Source of the DNA: DATBDM01 sp036269915
Lineage (GTDB): Bacteria; Actinomycetota; Thermoleophilia; Solirubrobacterales; Solirubrobacteraceae
Direction of reading: 5' to 3'
Assembly: GCA_036269915.1 (NCBI GenBank)
Contig: DATBDM010000184.1
Location: 1-7,396, forward strand
Length of the DNA stretch: 7,396 nucleotides
The position numbers and the translations under genes are program-made. Within the stretch, counting starts at the first letter, position 1. Each line of letters opens with the position of its first letter. The notes below the pieces were generated by a model that worked only from the letters and a program-made list of their open reading frames with translations, was not told the origin of the DNA and did not search any database. This document shows positions 1 to 6,851 of this stretch, piece by piece.

Positions 1-1364
1 CCCACGCGCGACCAGTCGGCGTCGGCCGGCTGCAGACCGGTGCCGATCGCGGCGAGCAGCGCGTCGCCGTAGCTCGCGCCGATCGCCTGCGCCGGGACGA
101 GCTGCTCGCGGTGCGTCACGTCGGAGACGATCTGGGTCCACAGGCCGCCCTGCGTCCCGCCGCCGACGGCGAAGATGCGCGACGCCGGGCCGGCGGCCGC
201 GTCGACGTGGTCGAGGATCTGCCGGATCCCGTAGGCGATTCCCTCGTAGACCGCGCGGAAGAGGTGCCCGCGGCCGTGGCGCAGCGTCAACCCGGCGACG
301 ACGCCGCGCGCCTGCGGGTCGTAGATCGGCGTGCGCTCGCCGGCGAAGTACGGCAGCACGACGAGGCCGTCGGCGCCGGGCGGCGTCGCGGCCCCCTCGG
401 CAACGAGCTCCCCGAAGGACGCGCCGCCGGTCAGCCCCTGGAGCCAGCTGGTCAGCGAGCCCGAGGTGGCCATGCCGGCGGCGACCGTGAACGAGCCCGG
501 GTCGACGCCCGCGGTCGTCCACAGCCCGTCCCGCACGACCGGCTCCGCGAGCACCTGCACGAAGAACATCGTCGACCCGTACATGAGCATCAGGTCGCCG
601 GGCTCGCGCACCCCCGCGCTGAACGCCTCCGCCCACGCGTCGACGGTCCCCGCCGTCACCGGGGTGCCCTCGGGCAGGCCGGTCTGCGCGGCCGCCTCGG
701 CGCCGATCGTCCCGACGGTCTCGCCCGCCCAGGCCAGCCGCGGCAGCTCGAGGCCGGGAGCGATCTCGCCCGCCCAGTCGGTCGCCCAGTCGCGAGCGTG
801 CAGGTCGTAGAGCGGATCGCACTGGCTCGCCGTGTGGTGGTCGAGCACGTACTCGCCCGTCAGCCGGGCGACGACGAACGAGTGCGCGCTGTACCAGCGG
901 CGAGCGCGCTCCCACACCTCGGGCTCGTTGCGGCGGATCCACGCGAGCTTCGGCCCCACGGCCTGGGTGGAGAGCGCCTTGCCGCAGCGCAGCAGGATCG
1001 CCTCCGCGCCGAAGCGCCGCGTCTGCTCGTCGATCTCCGCCGTGGCGCGCATGTCGATCCCGTAGAGGATCCCTGCGCGCAACGGCCGCACGAGCTCGTC
1101 GCAGACCAGCAGGCAGGGCCCGAGGCCGGAGACGCACAGCCCGACGATGCTGGCGTCGTCGCCGGCCTGGCCGACCAGCTCGCGCAGGACCGCGACGACG
1201 TCGCCCCACCAGTCGCTCTCGGCGTCCATCTCCGCCCAGCCCGGCCGCGGCAGTGACATCGCGTGCGTGCGCGAGGCGGTCGCCACGACCTCCCCGTCGG
1301 GCGTGGCCAGCACGCCCTTCGTGCTGCCGGTCCCCATGTCGACCCCGGCCAGTAGCTCCCTCAC
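1..1364 (-). CDS. FGGY-family carbohydrate kinase (xylulokinase-like), 3' end cut by window
   Basis: ATP-dependent cytoplasmic sugar or polyol kinase; last gene of the catabolic operon. From a GTG start at 1364, about 454 codons are visible; FGGY kinases are usually 480-520 residues, so only the C-terminal tail is missing beyond the left edge. Visible landmarks: the N-terminal phosphate-binding loop GVDMGTGSTKG (residues 7-17); the family's catalytic-base region TAGTVDAWAE with Asp242; the second-domain MYGST loop; and the C-terminal nucleotide-site motif GGGTQGGLWTQIVSD followed by GASYGDALLAAIG. No frame break is seen. The start is less sure than the frame: no good Shine-Dalgarno precedes it, but the next in-frame start (ATG of DMGTG) would cut off the phosphate loop. 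Family membership is firm and substrate is inferred: a ketose produced by the upstream dehydrogenase (erythrulose, xylulose or ribulose), or the polyol itself as in rhizobial/Brucella erythritol kinase EryA, which is also FGGY. Confidence 0.9.
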   Translation of the reverse strand, partial: MRELLAGVDMGTGSTKGVLATPDGEVVATASRTHAMSLPRPGWAEMDAESDWWGDVVAVLRELVGQAGDDASIVGLCVSGLGPCLLVCDELVRPLRAGILYGIDMRATAEIDEQTRRFGAEAILLRCGKALSTQAVGPKLAWIRRNEPEVWERARRWYSAHSFVVARLTGEYVLDHHTASQCDPLYDLHARDWATDWAGEIAPGLELPRLAWAGETVGTIGAEAAAQTGLPEGTPVTAGTVDAWAEAFSAGVREPGDLMLMYGSTMFFVQVLAEPVVRDGLWTTAGVDPGSFTVAAGMATSGSLTSWLQGLTGGASFGELVAEGAATPPGADGLVVLPYFAGERTPIYDPQARGVVAGLTLRHGRGHLFRAVYEGIAYGIRQILDHVDAAAGPASRIFAVGGGTQGGLWTQIVSDVTHREQLVPAQAIGASYGDALLAAIGTGLQPADADWSRV

Positions 1365-1479
1365 CCGGCGTACCGTATTGCCTTCGCCCGCGGCCGGCGG
1401 CCGGGCCGTGACCGGAGAGGAGGAGGAGGGGATCCCCGGCCCCGGGCCCGACCGCCGTACGGGCGTCCGGCGCGCGCCG
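1365..1479 (-). other. GC-rich gap between permease and kinase; possible internal promoter
   Basis: This 115-nt gap is by far the largest in the operon. It is crowded with short self-complementary runs (GGGGATCCCC at 1428-1437, CCCGGG at 1441-1446), and on the minus strand CGCCG and CGGCG can pair just after the permease stop. There is no U-tract, so I see no convincing intrinsic terminator. On the minus strand TACGGT (1372-1377) lies exactly 7 nt before the kinase GTG and no Shine-Dalgarno is present. That spacing is what a leaderless transcript would need, but no -35 match is seen. The gap may act as a processing or attenuating stem that lowers kinase expression; that is speculation. Confidence 0.3.
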
Positions 1480-2736
1480 CTAGGCGCGCCCCGACGACGC
1501 TCGCGAGCGCCGCGCCACCGAGTCCACAGCCACCGCGAGCAGCAGCACGCCGCCGGTGATCATGAAGCGGTAGGACGAGTTGAGGTTGAGCAGCGTGAGG
1601 CCGTTCGAGATCGCCTGGATGACCAGGATCCCGAGCAGGGCCGAGATCGCCGAGCCGCGCCCGCCGAACAGGCTCGTCCCGCCGATCACCGCCGCCGCGA
1701 TCGCGTTGAGGTTGACGTCGGCGCCACCCGACTGCTGGTTGACCGCCGCCAGCCGCGCGGAGGCGAGCACGCCGCCGAGCGCCGCGAAGGTCGAGCAGAG
1801 GATGAACGCGGCCGCGTAGACGCGGTGCACGTTGATGCCGGCGCGGCGCGCGGCCTCCTCGTTGCCGCCGACGGCGAACATCGAGCGACCGAACCCGGTG
1901 CGCGTGAACACGTAGTGCATGACCATCACGAGCACCAGGAAGAACACGAACATCCAGCCGATGCCGCGGCCGCCGCCGGAGTAGAGGTAGAAGACCGCGA
2001 CCAGGCCGATCACGAGCACCGCGATGCTGCGGGCCAGCAGCAGCTGGTTCGACGCGCCGCTGAGCTGCGCCTTGTGCCGGGCCTGCGCGTTGTAGAAGCC
2101 GGTCGCGAACAGCCCGCCGGCGATGAGCAGGACGATGACGAGCGCGACCGCCTGCGGCACGAAGTCCAGCTGCGCGAACTTCACGAGCGTCGAGTCGAAC
2201 GGCAGGTTGATCGCGCCCTGGCTGCCGAGCAGCGCGAGCTGCAGGCCGAGGAAGGCGAGCAGGCCGGCGAGCGAGATCACGAAGCTCGGCACGCCGAGCC
2301 GGTTGAAGATCACCGAGTAGAGCGCGCCCGCACCGACGCCGACCAGCAGCGCCAGCACGATCGCCAGCACCCCGGGCACGCCCTTGTTGACGAACAGCAC
2401 GCAGAGGATCGCGCCCGCGACGCCGCTGACCGAGCCGACCGAGAGGTCGATCTCGCCGAGCAGCAGCACGCAGACGATGCCGAGTGCGATCACGCCGGTC
2501 GGCACGCTCTCGAGCAGCAGGTTCGACAGGTTCTCGCTGGAGAGGAACAGGCTGTTGAGCGCCTGGAAGACGACGCAGATGACGACGAGGCCGAGGATCA
2601 CCGGCACCGCGCCGAGCTCTCCGGCGCGCACGCGGTCCACCGTGCCCCGGACCGCGCCGCGCAGGCCGTGCGACCCGACCAGGCGCTCGTCGTCGCGATC
2701 GTGCGCGACGGGGGCGGGCGTTTCGAGCTGGCTCAT
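1480..2736 (-). CDS. Sugar ABC transporter permease (XylH/RbsC type, BPD_transp_2)
   Basis: Inner-membrane channel subunit of a CUT2-type sugar importer, 418 residues, close to XylH length (about 390) plus a charged cytoplasmic N-terminus of about 40 residues. Hydrophobic segments begin near residue 43 and recur to about 405, consistent with roughly ten helices. Family hallmarks are present: LLLGEIDLSVGS (92-102), the EAA-like cytoplasmic loop AVGGNEEAARRAGIN (288-302), which docks on the ATPase, and NLNAIAAAVIGGTSLFGG (342-359). A polar loop around 215-235 interrupts the helices, as in XylH-like members. The ATG is 3 nt past the ATPase stop and is preceded by AGGAGGG (2744-2750) at 7 nt, which lies inside the ATPase gene, so translation is likely coupled. 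Only one permease gene is present, so the channel should be a homodimer. Substrate is not readable from this subunit. Confidence 0.95.
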   Translation of the reverse strand: MSQLETPAPVAHDRDDERLVGSHGLRGAVRGTVDRVRAGELGAVPVILGLVVICVVFQALNSLFLSSENLSNLLLESVPTGVIALGIVCVLLLGEIDLSVGSVSGVAGAILCVLFVNKGVPGVLAIVLALLVGVGAGALYSVIFNRLGVPSFVISLAGLLAFLGLQLALLGSQGAINLPFDSTLVKFAQLDFVPQAVALVIVLLIAGGLFATGFYNAQARHKAQLSGASNQLLLARSIAVLVIGLVAVFYLYSGGGRGIGWMFVFFLVLVMVMHYVFTRTGFGRSMFAVGGNEEAARRAGINVHRVYAAAFILCSTFAALGGVLASARLAAVNQQSGGADVNLNAIAAAVIGGTSLFGGRGSAISALLGILVIQAISNGLTLLNLNSSYRFMITGGVLLLAVAVDSVARRSRASSGRA

Positions 2737-2739
2737 GCC

Positions 2740-3561
2740 TCAGCCCTCCTGCGGGGTCGCGGGTGTCGCCCCGGCACGCCGTCTGGCGCGCTGGGACACG
2801 ACGTTGTCGCTCGCGCCGGTGATCGCCGCGACGATCTCCTCCGAGGAGATCTCGTCGACGTTGAACACGCCGTTGTTGCGCCCCAGCCGCAAGACGCAGA
2901 CGACGTCGGCGACCGCCTGCACGTCGGCCATGTTGTGGGAGACCATGATCACGCCATGGCCGCGCTCGCGCAGGCGCTCGATCAGGTTGAGCACCTCGGC
3001 GGTCTGCGCGACGCCGAGCGCCGCGGTCGGCTCGTCGAGGATGATGAGCGTCGGATCGCCGAGCAGCGACCGCGCGATCGCTACGGTCTGGCGTTGGCCG
3101 CCCGAGAGCGACGCGACGGGGATCCGAACGGTCGGGATCTTCGCCGAGAGCTCGCGCAGCAGCTCCCACGAGCGCGTCTCCATCGCGACCTCGTCGAGCC
3201 GCTTCTTGTTGAGCTCGTGGCCCAGGAAGAGGTTCTCGACGACGTTGAGGTTCTCGCACAGGGCGAGGTCCTGGTACACGGTCGCGATGCCGAGCGCCTG
3301 CGCGTCGTGCGGGGAGACGATCGTCGCCTCCCGGCCCTCGAAGGTGATCGTGCCGGAGTCGGCGGTGTGCACGCCGGCGAGCACCTTCACGAGCGTCGAC
3401 TTGCCCGCGCCGTTGTCGCCGACGAGCGCGACGACCTGGCCGGGTCCGACGTCGAGGTCGACGTCGGTCAGCGCCGCGACCGCGCCGAACGTCTTGGAGA
3501 TCCCGCGAAGCGAGAGGACCGGTTCGGTCCCCTGCTCCGCGGGCATGGCGGATGCCGTCAT
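2740..3561 (-). CDS. Sugar ABC transporter ATP-binding protein, single ATPase domain
   Basis: Cytoplasmic motor of the importer, 273 residues with one complete ATPase domain: Walker A GDNGAGKST (48-56), Q-loop Gln97 in VYQDLALCENLNV, signature LSGGQ (152-156), Walker B LIILDEPTAALG (172-183) and switch His209 in MVSHNM. Classical XylG/RbsA/AraG proteins are about 500 residues with two tandem domains; this one has a single domain, like FrcA of the rhizobial fructose importer, so it should work as a homodimer. The C-terminus ends in a short basic, Pro/Ala-rich tail. It starts 5 nt after the binding-protein stop with only a weak GGG-type ribosome site, so coupling to the upstream gene is likely; Met6 is an alternative start. 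The frame is intact with no missing catalytic residues. Confidence 0.95.
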   Translation of the reverse strand: MTASAMPAEQGTEPVLSLRGISKTFGAVAALTDVDLDVGPGQVVALVGDNGAGKSTLVKVLAGVHTADSGTITFEGREATIVSPHDAQALGIATVYQDLALCENLNVVENLFLGHELNKKRLDEVAMETRSWELLRELSAKIPTVRIPVASLSGGQRQTVAIARSLLGDPTLIILDEPTAALGVAQTAEVLNLIERLRERGHGVIMVSHNMADVQAVADVVCVLRLGRNNGVFNVDEISSEEIVAAITGASDNVVSQRARRRAGATPATPQEG

Positions 3562-3566
3562 GCGCC

Positions 3567-4661
3567 CTACTTGATCCCCAGGGCGGCACAGCCCTTGGCG
3601 TAGGCCTTCGTGCAGAGATCCGAGGCCTTGATCAGGCCCGAGTCGATCATCTGCTTCTTGACGTTGTCCTTCGTGACCACGAACGGCGTGTACAGCGCGG
3701 CCGGCGAGCCGAACACGGTCGTGGTCGTCTTGGGCTTCTCGCCCTTCAGCAGCGAGTAGGCCGCCTCGGCGGCGGCCGAGGCGACGATCTTGATCGGCTT
3801 GTTGATCGTGTTGTACTGGTCGCCGTTGACGATCCGCTGGATCGCCGCGAGCTCCGCGTCGTTGCCGGTGACGGGCGGGACCGGGTTCGTGCCGGCGGCC
3901 TTGAAGGCGGAGATCGCGCCGCCGCCCGTGCCGTCGTTGGCGGCGACCACGCCGACGATCTGGCCGCGGTACTTCGAGATCTGGCCGGAGACCCAGTCCT
4001 GAGCCTTGGCCGGGACCCAGTCGGGCGTGTCGAACTCGGCGAGCTCCTTGACCCCGCTCGGGCCGACGCCCTCGTGGACGCCCTTCTTGATCAGGCCGGC
4101 GGCCGCGTCGGTGGGCGAGCCGTTGACCTGCAGGATGCCGCCCTTGCTCGCGGCGCCCGTCTGCTTGAGGTGGTCCATCAGCGACGACGAGATCAGCTTG
4201 CCGATCTTCTCGTTGTCGAACGAGACGTATGCGTCGACCGTGAACTTCGGGAACGGGCGGTCATACGCGACGACCTTGATGCCGCGCGACTTGGCCTGGT
4301 TGAGCGTCGACGCGAGCGAGGCCGCGTCGACCGGGTCGACGACCATGACCTTGGCGCCCTGCGTGATCGCCGTCGTCGCCTGCTGCTGCTGCTTGGACGG
4401 ATCCGAGTCGGCGTTCTGGTAGATGACCTGGCAGCCCGGGCACAGCTCCTTGAGCCGCTGCTCGAACAGCGGGTGGTCCTGCTTCTCGTAGCGGGTGGAC
4501 GCCTGGTCGGGCATGAGGAACGCGACCTTGCCGCTCGCCCCTCCCCCGCCACCGCTGCTGCCTCCGCTGCTGTCCGACGAGGAACCACCGCACGCGGCGA
4601 TCGTCGTCGCGGCAAGCGCCGCAGCTCCCAGCCCACCCATTGTCTTGACCGTGAACCTCAC
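3567..4661 (-). CDS. Sugar-binding lipoprotein of ABC importer (XylF-like)
   Basis: Periplasm-side/cell-surface receptor of the importer, 364 residues from the GTG at 4661. It has an N-terminal lipoprotein signal: VRFTVK, a hydrophobic stretch, then lipobox TIAAC with Cys24, followed by a flexible Ser/Gly linker to about residue 43. The mature part is a periplasmic-binding-protein type 1 fold with XylF-type landmarks: VVAYDRPF (131-138), YVSFDNEKIG (145-154) and TGNDAELAAIQRI (265-277). Two Cys pairs (CPGC at 74-77 and Cys350/Cys358) could form disulfides. The start was chosen because GGAGGA (4668-4673) sits 6 nt upstream and the signal peptide then has normal length. An in-frame ATG at 4706 overlaps the dehydrogenase stop (ATGA) but would add a polar 15-residue extension before the signal. 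The family suggests a pentose or related ligand, whereas the operon suggests a polyol; the ligand is undecided. Confidence 0.93.
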   Translation of the reverse strand: MRFTVKTMGGLGAAALAATTIAACGGSSSDSSGGSSGGGGGASGKVAFLMPDQASTRYEKQDHPLFEQRLKELCPGCQVIYQNADSDPSKQQQQATTAITQGAKVMVVDPVDAASLASTLNQAKSRGIKVVAYDRPFPKFTVDAYVSFDNEKIGKLISSSLMDHLKQTGAASKGGILQVNGSPTDAAAGLIKKGVHEGVGPSGVKELAEFDTPDWVPAKAQDWVSGQISKYRGQIVGVVAANDGTGGGAISAFKAAGTNPVPPVTGNDAELAAIQRIVNGDQYNTINKPIKIVASAAAEAAYSLLKGEKPKTTTTVFGSPAALYTPFVVTKDNVKKQMIDSGLIKASDLCTKAYAKGCAALGIK

Positions 4662-4667
4662 GAGCAC

Positions 4668-4673
4668 TCCTCC
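4668..4673 (-). promoter_or_regulatory. Ribosome binding site deciding the binding-protein start
   Basis: GGAGGA on the minus strand, 6 nt before GTG 4661. It supports that GTG over the in-frame ATG at 4706, which overlaps the upstream stop codon. A second in-frame GTG at 4667-4665 abuts the site and is therefore unlikely to be used. Confidence 0.75.
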
Positions 4674-4702
4674 GTCTCGTTTGCCTGCGTTGACGAACAC
4701 GC

Positions 4703-5785
4703 TCATGCGGGGATGAGCGAGACCTTCACCGAGCTGCGACCGTCCTCCACGAGGTCGAGCCCGTCCTTGAAGTCCGCGACCGGGAGCTCATGGGTGACGA
4801 TCCGGTCCAGCGGCAGAGCGCCGGACTCGATCATCGCCGCGGCGGCGGGCCAGCAATGCGGGCCGAGATGCGCGCCGAGGACGTCGAGCTCCTTGTCGTC
4901 GGAGATGATGCTCCAGTCGACCGTGACGTCGTCCTTGAAGACCGAGTACTCCACGAACGTGCCGTGCTTGCGCAGGGCGGCGAGGCCCTGGCCGACCGCC
5001 GACGGGTGGCCGGTGCCCTCGAGGTAGACGTCGGCGCCGTAGCCGTCGGTCAGCGACTCGATCAGCGCGACCGGGTCCTGCTCGGCGATGTTGACCACCA
5101 CGTCGGCGCCGCACGCGCGCGCCAGCTCGAGCTTGTGCTCCTCCATGTCGAGCGCGACGACGTGCGCCGGCCCTTTGGCGCGGGCACCGGCGATCATGCC
5201 GAGGCCGATCGGCCCGCAGCCGGCGACGACCACCACGTCCTCGAAGGCGATGCCCGCGCGCTGGACGGCGTGCAGGGAGCACGACAGCGGCTCGGTGAAG
5301 GCGGCGTGGGACGCGGGGATGGCCTTGGACACCGTGTGCACGAGGGCGTCCGCGCCGTAGACCATGTAGCTCGCCATCCCGCCGGGATGCGCGCGCTTGA
5401 AGCCGTAGATCGAGTGCGGCCGGCAGAGGTGGTACTGACCGCGCAGGCAGTAGCGGCACTTCCAGCACGGCACGATCTGCTCGGAGAGGACGCGGTCGCC
5501 GACGGCGATCCCCCAGCGATCCGCCGCGAGCTCGTCGAGCTCGACGACCTCGCCGACGAACTCGTGCCCGGGGATCACGCCGGTCTCCGCCCAGGCCGGG
5601 CGGGAGTCGTCGCCCCAGAACTTCGCGGCGCCGTGGAAGCACTTCAGGTCCGACGCGCAGATGCCGCAGGCCTCGACGCGCACGAGCGCCTCGCCCGGAC
5701 CCGGCTCGGGCACCGGCACGTCCTCCAGCCGGTAGTCCCGCGGGCCATGGCAGACCACTGCCTGCATCGTCTCTCCCACGCGCAT
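4703..5785 (-). CDS. Zinc-dependent polyol dehydrogenase, erythritol/L-threitol dehydrogenase-like
   Basis: Cytoplasmic medium-chain dehydrogenase, 360 residues from ATG 5785, first gene of the operon. Catalytic zinc ligands are seen in GICASD (Cys43) and GHEF (His74, Glu75), plus the conserved TEPLSC segment. The structural zinc lobe has four Cys (PCWKC-RYC-..-C, about 107, 110, 113, 121). The Rossmann motif VVAGCGPIGLG ends in VVALD; the Asp there predicts NAD rather than NADP. Several segments match my memory of EltD-type erythritol/L-threitol dehydrogenases, which make erythrulose: HGAAKFWGD, PGHEFVGEVV, SEQIVPCWKC, YLEGTGHPSAV, FVEYSVF and SIISDDKELDVLGAHLGP. The family is certain; the substrate is a resemblance-based inference, with related tetritols, pentitols or hexitols possible. 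The start is supported by GGAGGAGG just upstream. ATG 5767 (354 residues, preceded by GGAG at 5 nt) is an equally plausible start and matches the usual family N-terminus MQAVVCHG. Confidence 0.92.
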   Translation of the reverse strand: MRVGETMQAVVCHGPRDYRLEDVPVPEPGPGEALVRVEACGICASDLKCFHGAAKFWGDDSRPAWAETGVIPGHEFVGEVVELDELAADRWGIAVGDRVLSEQIVPCWKCRYCLRGQYHLCRPHSIYGFKRAHPGGMASYMVYGADALVHTVSKAIPASHAAFTEPLSCSLHAVQRAGIAFEDVVVVAGCGPIGLGMIAGARAKGPAHVVALDMEEHKLELARACGADVVVNIAEQDPVALIESLTDGYGADVYLEGTGHPSAVGQGLAALRKHGTFVEYSVFKDDVTVDWSIISDDKELDVLGAHLGPHCWPAAAAMIESGALPLDRIVTHELPVADFKDGLDLVEDGRSSVKVSLIPA

Positions 5786-5795
5786 CCCCTCCTCC
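5786..5795 (-). promoter_or_regulatory. Strong ribosome binding site of the dehydrogenase
   Basis: GGAGGAGGGG on the minus strand runs directly into ATG 5785; its first GGAGG is 5 nt from that ATG. It is too far from ATG 5767 (at least 18 nt), which has its own GGGAGAG at 5771-5777. The site favours 5785, but both starts could be used. Confidence 0.55.
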
Positions 5796-5814
5796 GTTGG
5801 CGACCTGCACCGGA

Positions 5815-5829
5815 AACCGTAGACCGGTT
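5815..5829. promoter_or_regulatory. Inverted repeat AACCG-N5-CGGTT over the candidate -10
   Basis: AACCG (5815-5819) and CGGTT (5825-5829) are exact inverted copies separated by TAGAC, and they cover the proposed -10 of the operon promoter. The arms are only 5 bp, which can occur by chance in this composition. The position between divergent regulator and operon makes it a reasonable repressor-site candidate. Confidence 0.3.
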
Positions 5830-5844
5830 CGGAACAAATGTCCA
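5816..5844 (-). promoter_or_regulatory. Candidate promoter of the dehydrogenase-transport operon
   Basis: On the minus strand TGGACA (5839-5844, five of six matches to TTGACA) is followed after 17 nt by TACGGT (5816-5821, three of six matches to TATAAT including the first two and last bases). Transcription would begin near 5809, giving a leader of about 25 nt ahead of ATG 5785. It lies in the most AT-rich patch of the window. The -10 match is modest, so this is a candidate only. Confidence 0.45.
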
Positions 5845-5851
5845 GCACAAA
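5832..5851 (+). promoter_or_regulatory. Tandem GNACAAA half-sites, candidate regulator operator
   Basis: GAACAAA (5832-5838) and GCACAAA (5845-5851) are direct repeats 13 nt apart, embedded in an AT-rich island and overlapping the proposed -35 of the minus-strand operon. The same half-site occurs as an inverted pair upstream of the glutamine synthetase gene. Scanning by eye, I found the cores ACAAA or TTTGT nowhere else in the window. SorC-type regulators commonly bind repeated sites in such divergent regions, so the adjacent regulator is the natural candidate ligand; this is inference. Confidence 0.4.
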
Positions 5852-5892
5852 ATTTCACACGACTTCGGCTCGGTGCGAGAAGATGCAGTCCG

Positions 5893-6840
5893 GTGGCCGC
5901 CGAAGACGTCCCACGGATCCGCTTCTCCCCCGCGCTGATGCACCAGGCCGCGACGCTCTACTACGAGGAGGAGGCGACGCAGGCCGAAGTGGCGCAGCGG
6001 CTCGGGCTCTCGCGGGCGACCGTCTCGCGACTGCTCTCGGAGGCGCGGCGCGCGGGCATCGTGCGGATCGAGGTGATCGCGCCCGTCGACCCCGACGTCG
6101 AGGAGCTCGGCACGCAGCTGGCCGCCGTGCTCGGGCTCGACCGGGCCTGGCTGCCGTCGCTGCCGGTGCGCGGCAGCGTCGGCGAGGCGCTCGCGCCGGC
6201 GCTCGCCGCGGCGCTGCGCGCCGCCGGCCTCAAGCGCGGCGATGTCCTGCTCGTCTCCACGGGGCGCACGATCTGGGAGGCGGCGCAGGCGCCGCTGCCG
6301 AGCCTGCCCGGCCTGACGCTCGCGCCGATGATCGGCGGCCAGGACGAGCCCGAGGTCTGGTACGCGCCGAACGAGATCATCCGGCAGTTCGCCGTCCGTC
6401 TCGAGGGCGACCCCGTCTTCCTCTACGCCCCGGCGCTGCCCGGCCCGCAGCTGCACGACACGCTGCTGGACGACCCCTCGACCCGGCGCGTGTTCGAGCT
6501 CTGGACGCAGGCGCGCTGCGCCGTCATGGGCGTCGGCGCCCCGCCGCTGACGCGCGAGTCGCTGCCGCGCTTCATCGCCTCAGGCACCGCGTCGCTGCGC
6601 GAGTCGGTCGGCGACGTCTGCTCGCGCTTCTACGACGCGCGCGGCAATGCCGTGCCCTTCCCGGGCGTCGAGCGGCTGATCGCGACCGGCTTCGACCGCC
6701 TGCGCGAGATCCCCACGACGATCGCGGTCGCGGCGGGCGCCGTGAAGGTCCCCAGCATCGTCACCGGCGCGGCGTCGGGCTACTTCAACCAGCTCGTGAC
6801 CGACGCCGAGACCGCGCTGGCCCTGATCGCGGCCGTCTAG
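5893..6840 (+). CDS. SorC/DeoR-type sugar-responsive transcriptional regulator
   Basis: Cytoplasmic DNA-binding regulator, 315 residues from GTG 5893, the usual SorC-family length. The N-terminal helix-turn-helix TQAEVAQRLGLSRATVSRLL spans residues 29-48 and leads into ARRAGIVRIEV. The rest is the sugar-phosphate-binding effector domain. Its closing block IAVAAGAVKVPSIVTGA..FNQLVTDAETA is typical of the family, as is VGDVCSRFYDARGN. The effector-site loop reads STGRT (122-126) rather than the commoner GWGRT-like form, so effector preference may differ. The start was chosen because residues upstream of 5893 look random, GAGAAG (5877-5882) lies 10 nt ahead, and the next in-frame start (ATG 5938) trims the domain. 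Transcribed divergently from the dehydrogenase, it most likely controls that operon; EryD, the Brucella erythritol-operon regulator, belongs to the same family. Repressor versus activator is not decided. Confidence 0.93.
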   Translation: MAAEDVPRIRFSPALMHQAATLYYEEEATQAEVAQRLGLSRATVSRLLSEARRAGIVRIEVIAPVDPDVEELGTQLAAVLGLDRAWLPSLPVRGSVGEALAPALAAALRAAGLKRGDVLLVSTGRTIWEAAQAPLPSLPGLTLAPMIGGQDEPEVWYAPNEIIRQFAVRLEGDPVFLYAPALPGPQLHDTLLDDPSTRRVFELWTQARCAVMGVGAPPLTRESLPRFIASGTASLRESVGDVCSRFYDARGNAVPFPGVERLIATGFDRLREIPTTIAVAAGAVKVPSIVTGAASGYFNQLVTDAETALALIAAV

Positions 6841-6851
6841 ATCCGCTGGCG

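Noticed and set aside
111..1256. 381-codon plus-strand frame opposite the FGGY kinase
   Set aside because: The kinase frame on the minus strand carries the phosphate loops and catalytic Asp; the plus frame is compositionally biased and featureless.
1414..1431. GGAGAGGAGGAGGAGG-like purine tract as a ribosome site
   Set aside because: It is on the plus strand, where no credible gene starts downstream; on the coding (minus) strand it is a pyrimidine tract.
1361..3589. 742-codon open frame on the minus strand
   Set aside because: It is in a different frame from the ATPase and permease genes and runs through both. The translation is Arg/Ala-rich with no family resemblance, whereas the correct frames carry all Walker and permease motifs.
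1147..3603. Very long open frame on the plus strand over permease and ATPase genes
   Set aside because: It is antisense to two clearly recognisable transporter genes, and its translation is low-complexity Arg/Glu/Asp/His sequence typical of a GC-rich shadow frame.
3552..5027. 491-codon open frame on the plus strand over the binding-protein gene
   Set aside because: Shadow frame: biased Arg/Asp/Val composition, no recognisable domain, opposite to a complete lipoprotein gene.
5786..5848. Upstream extension of the dehydrogenase to ATG 5848
   Set aside because: It crosses the strong ribosome site and the candidate promoter, and the added residues have no counterpart in the family N-terminus.
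5797..5892. Upstream extension of the regulator to ATG 5797
   Set aside because: It would overlap the dehydrogenase promoter region, has a random-looking basic and Cys-containing sequence, and makes the protein 347 residues against a usual 315.
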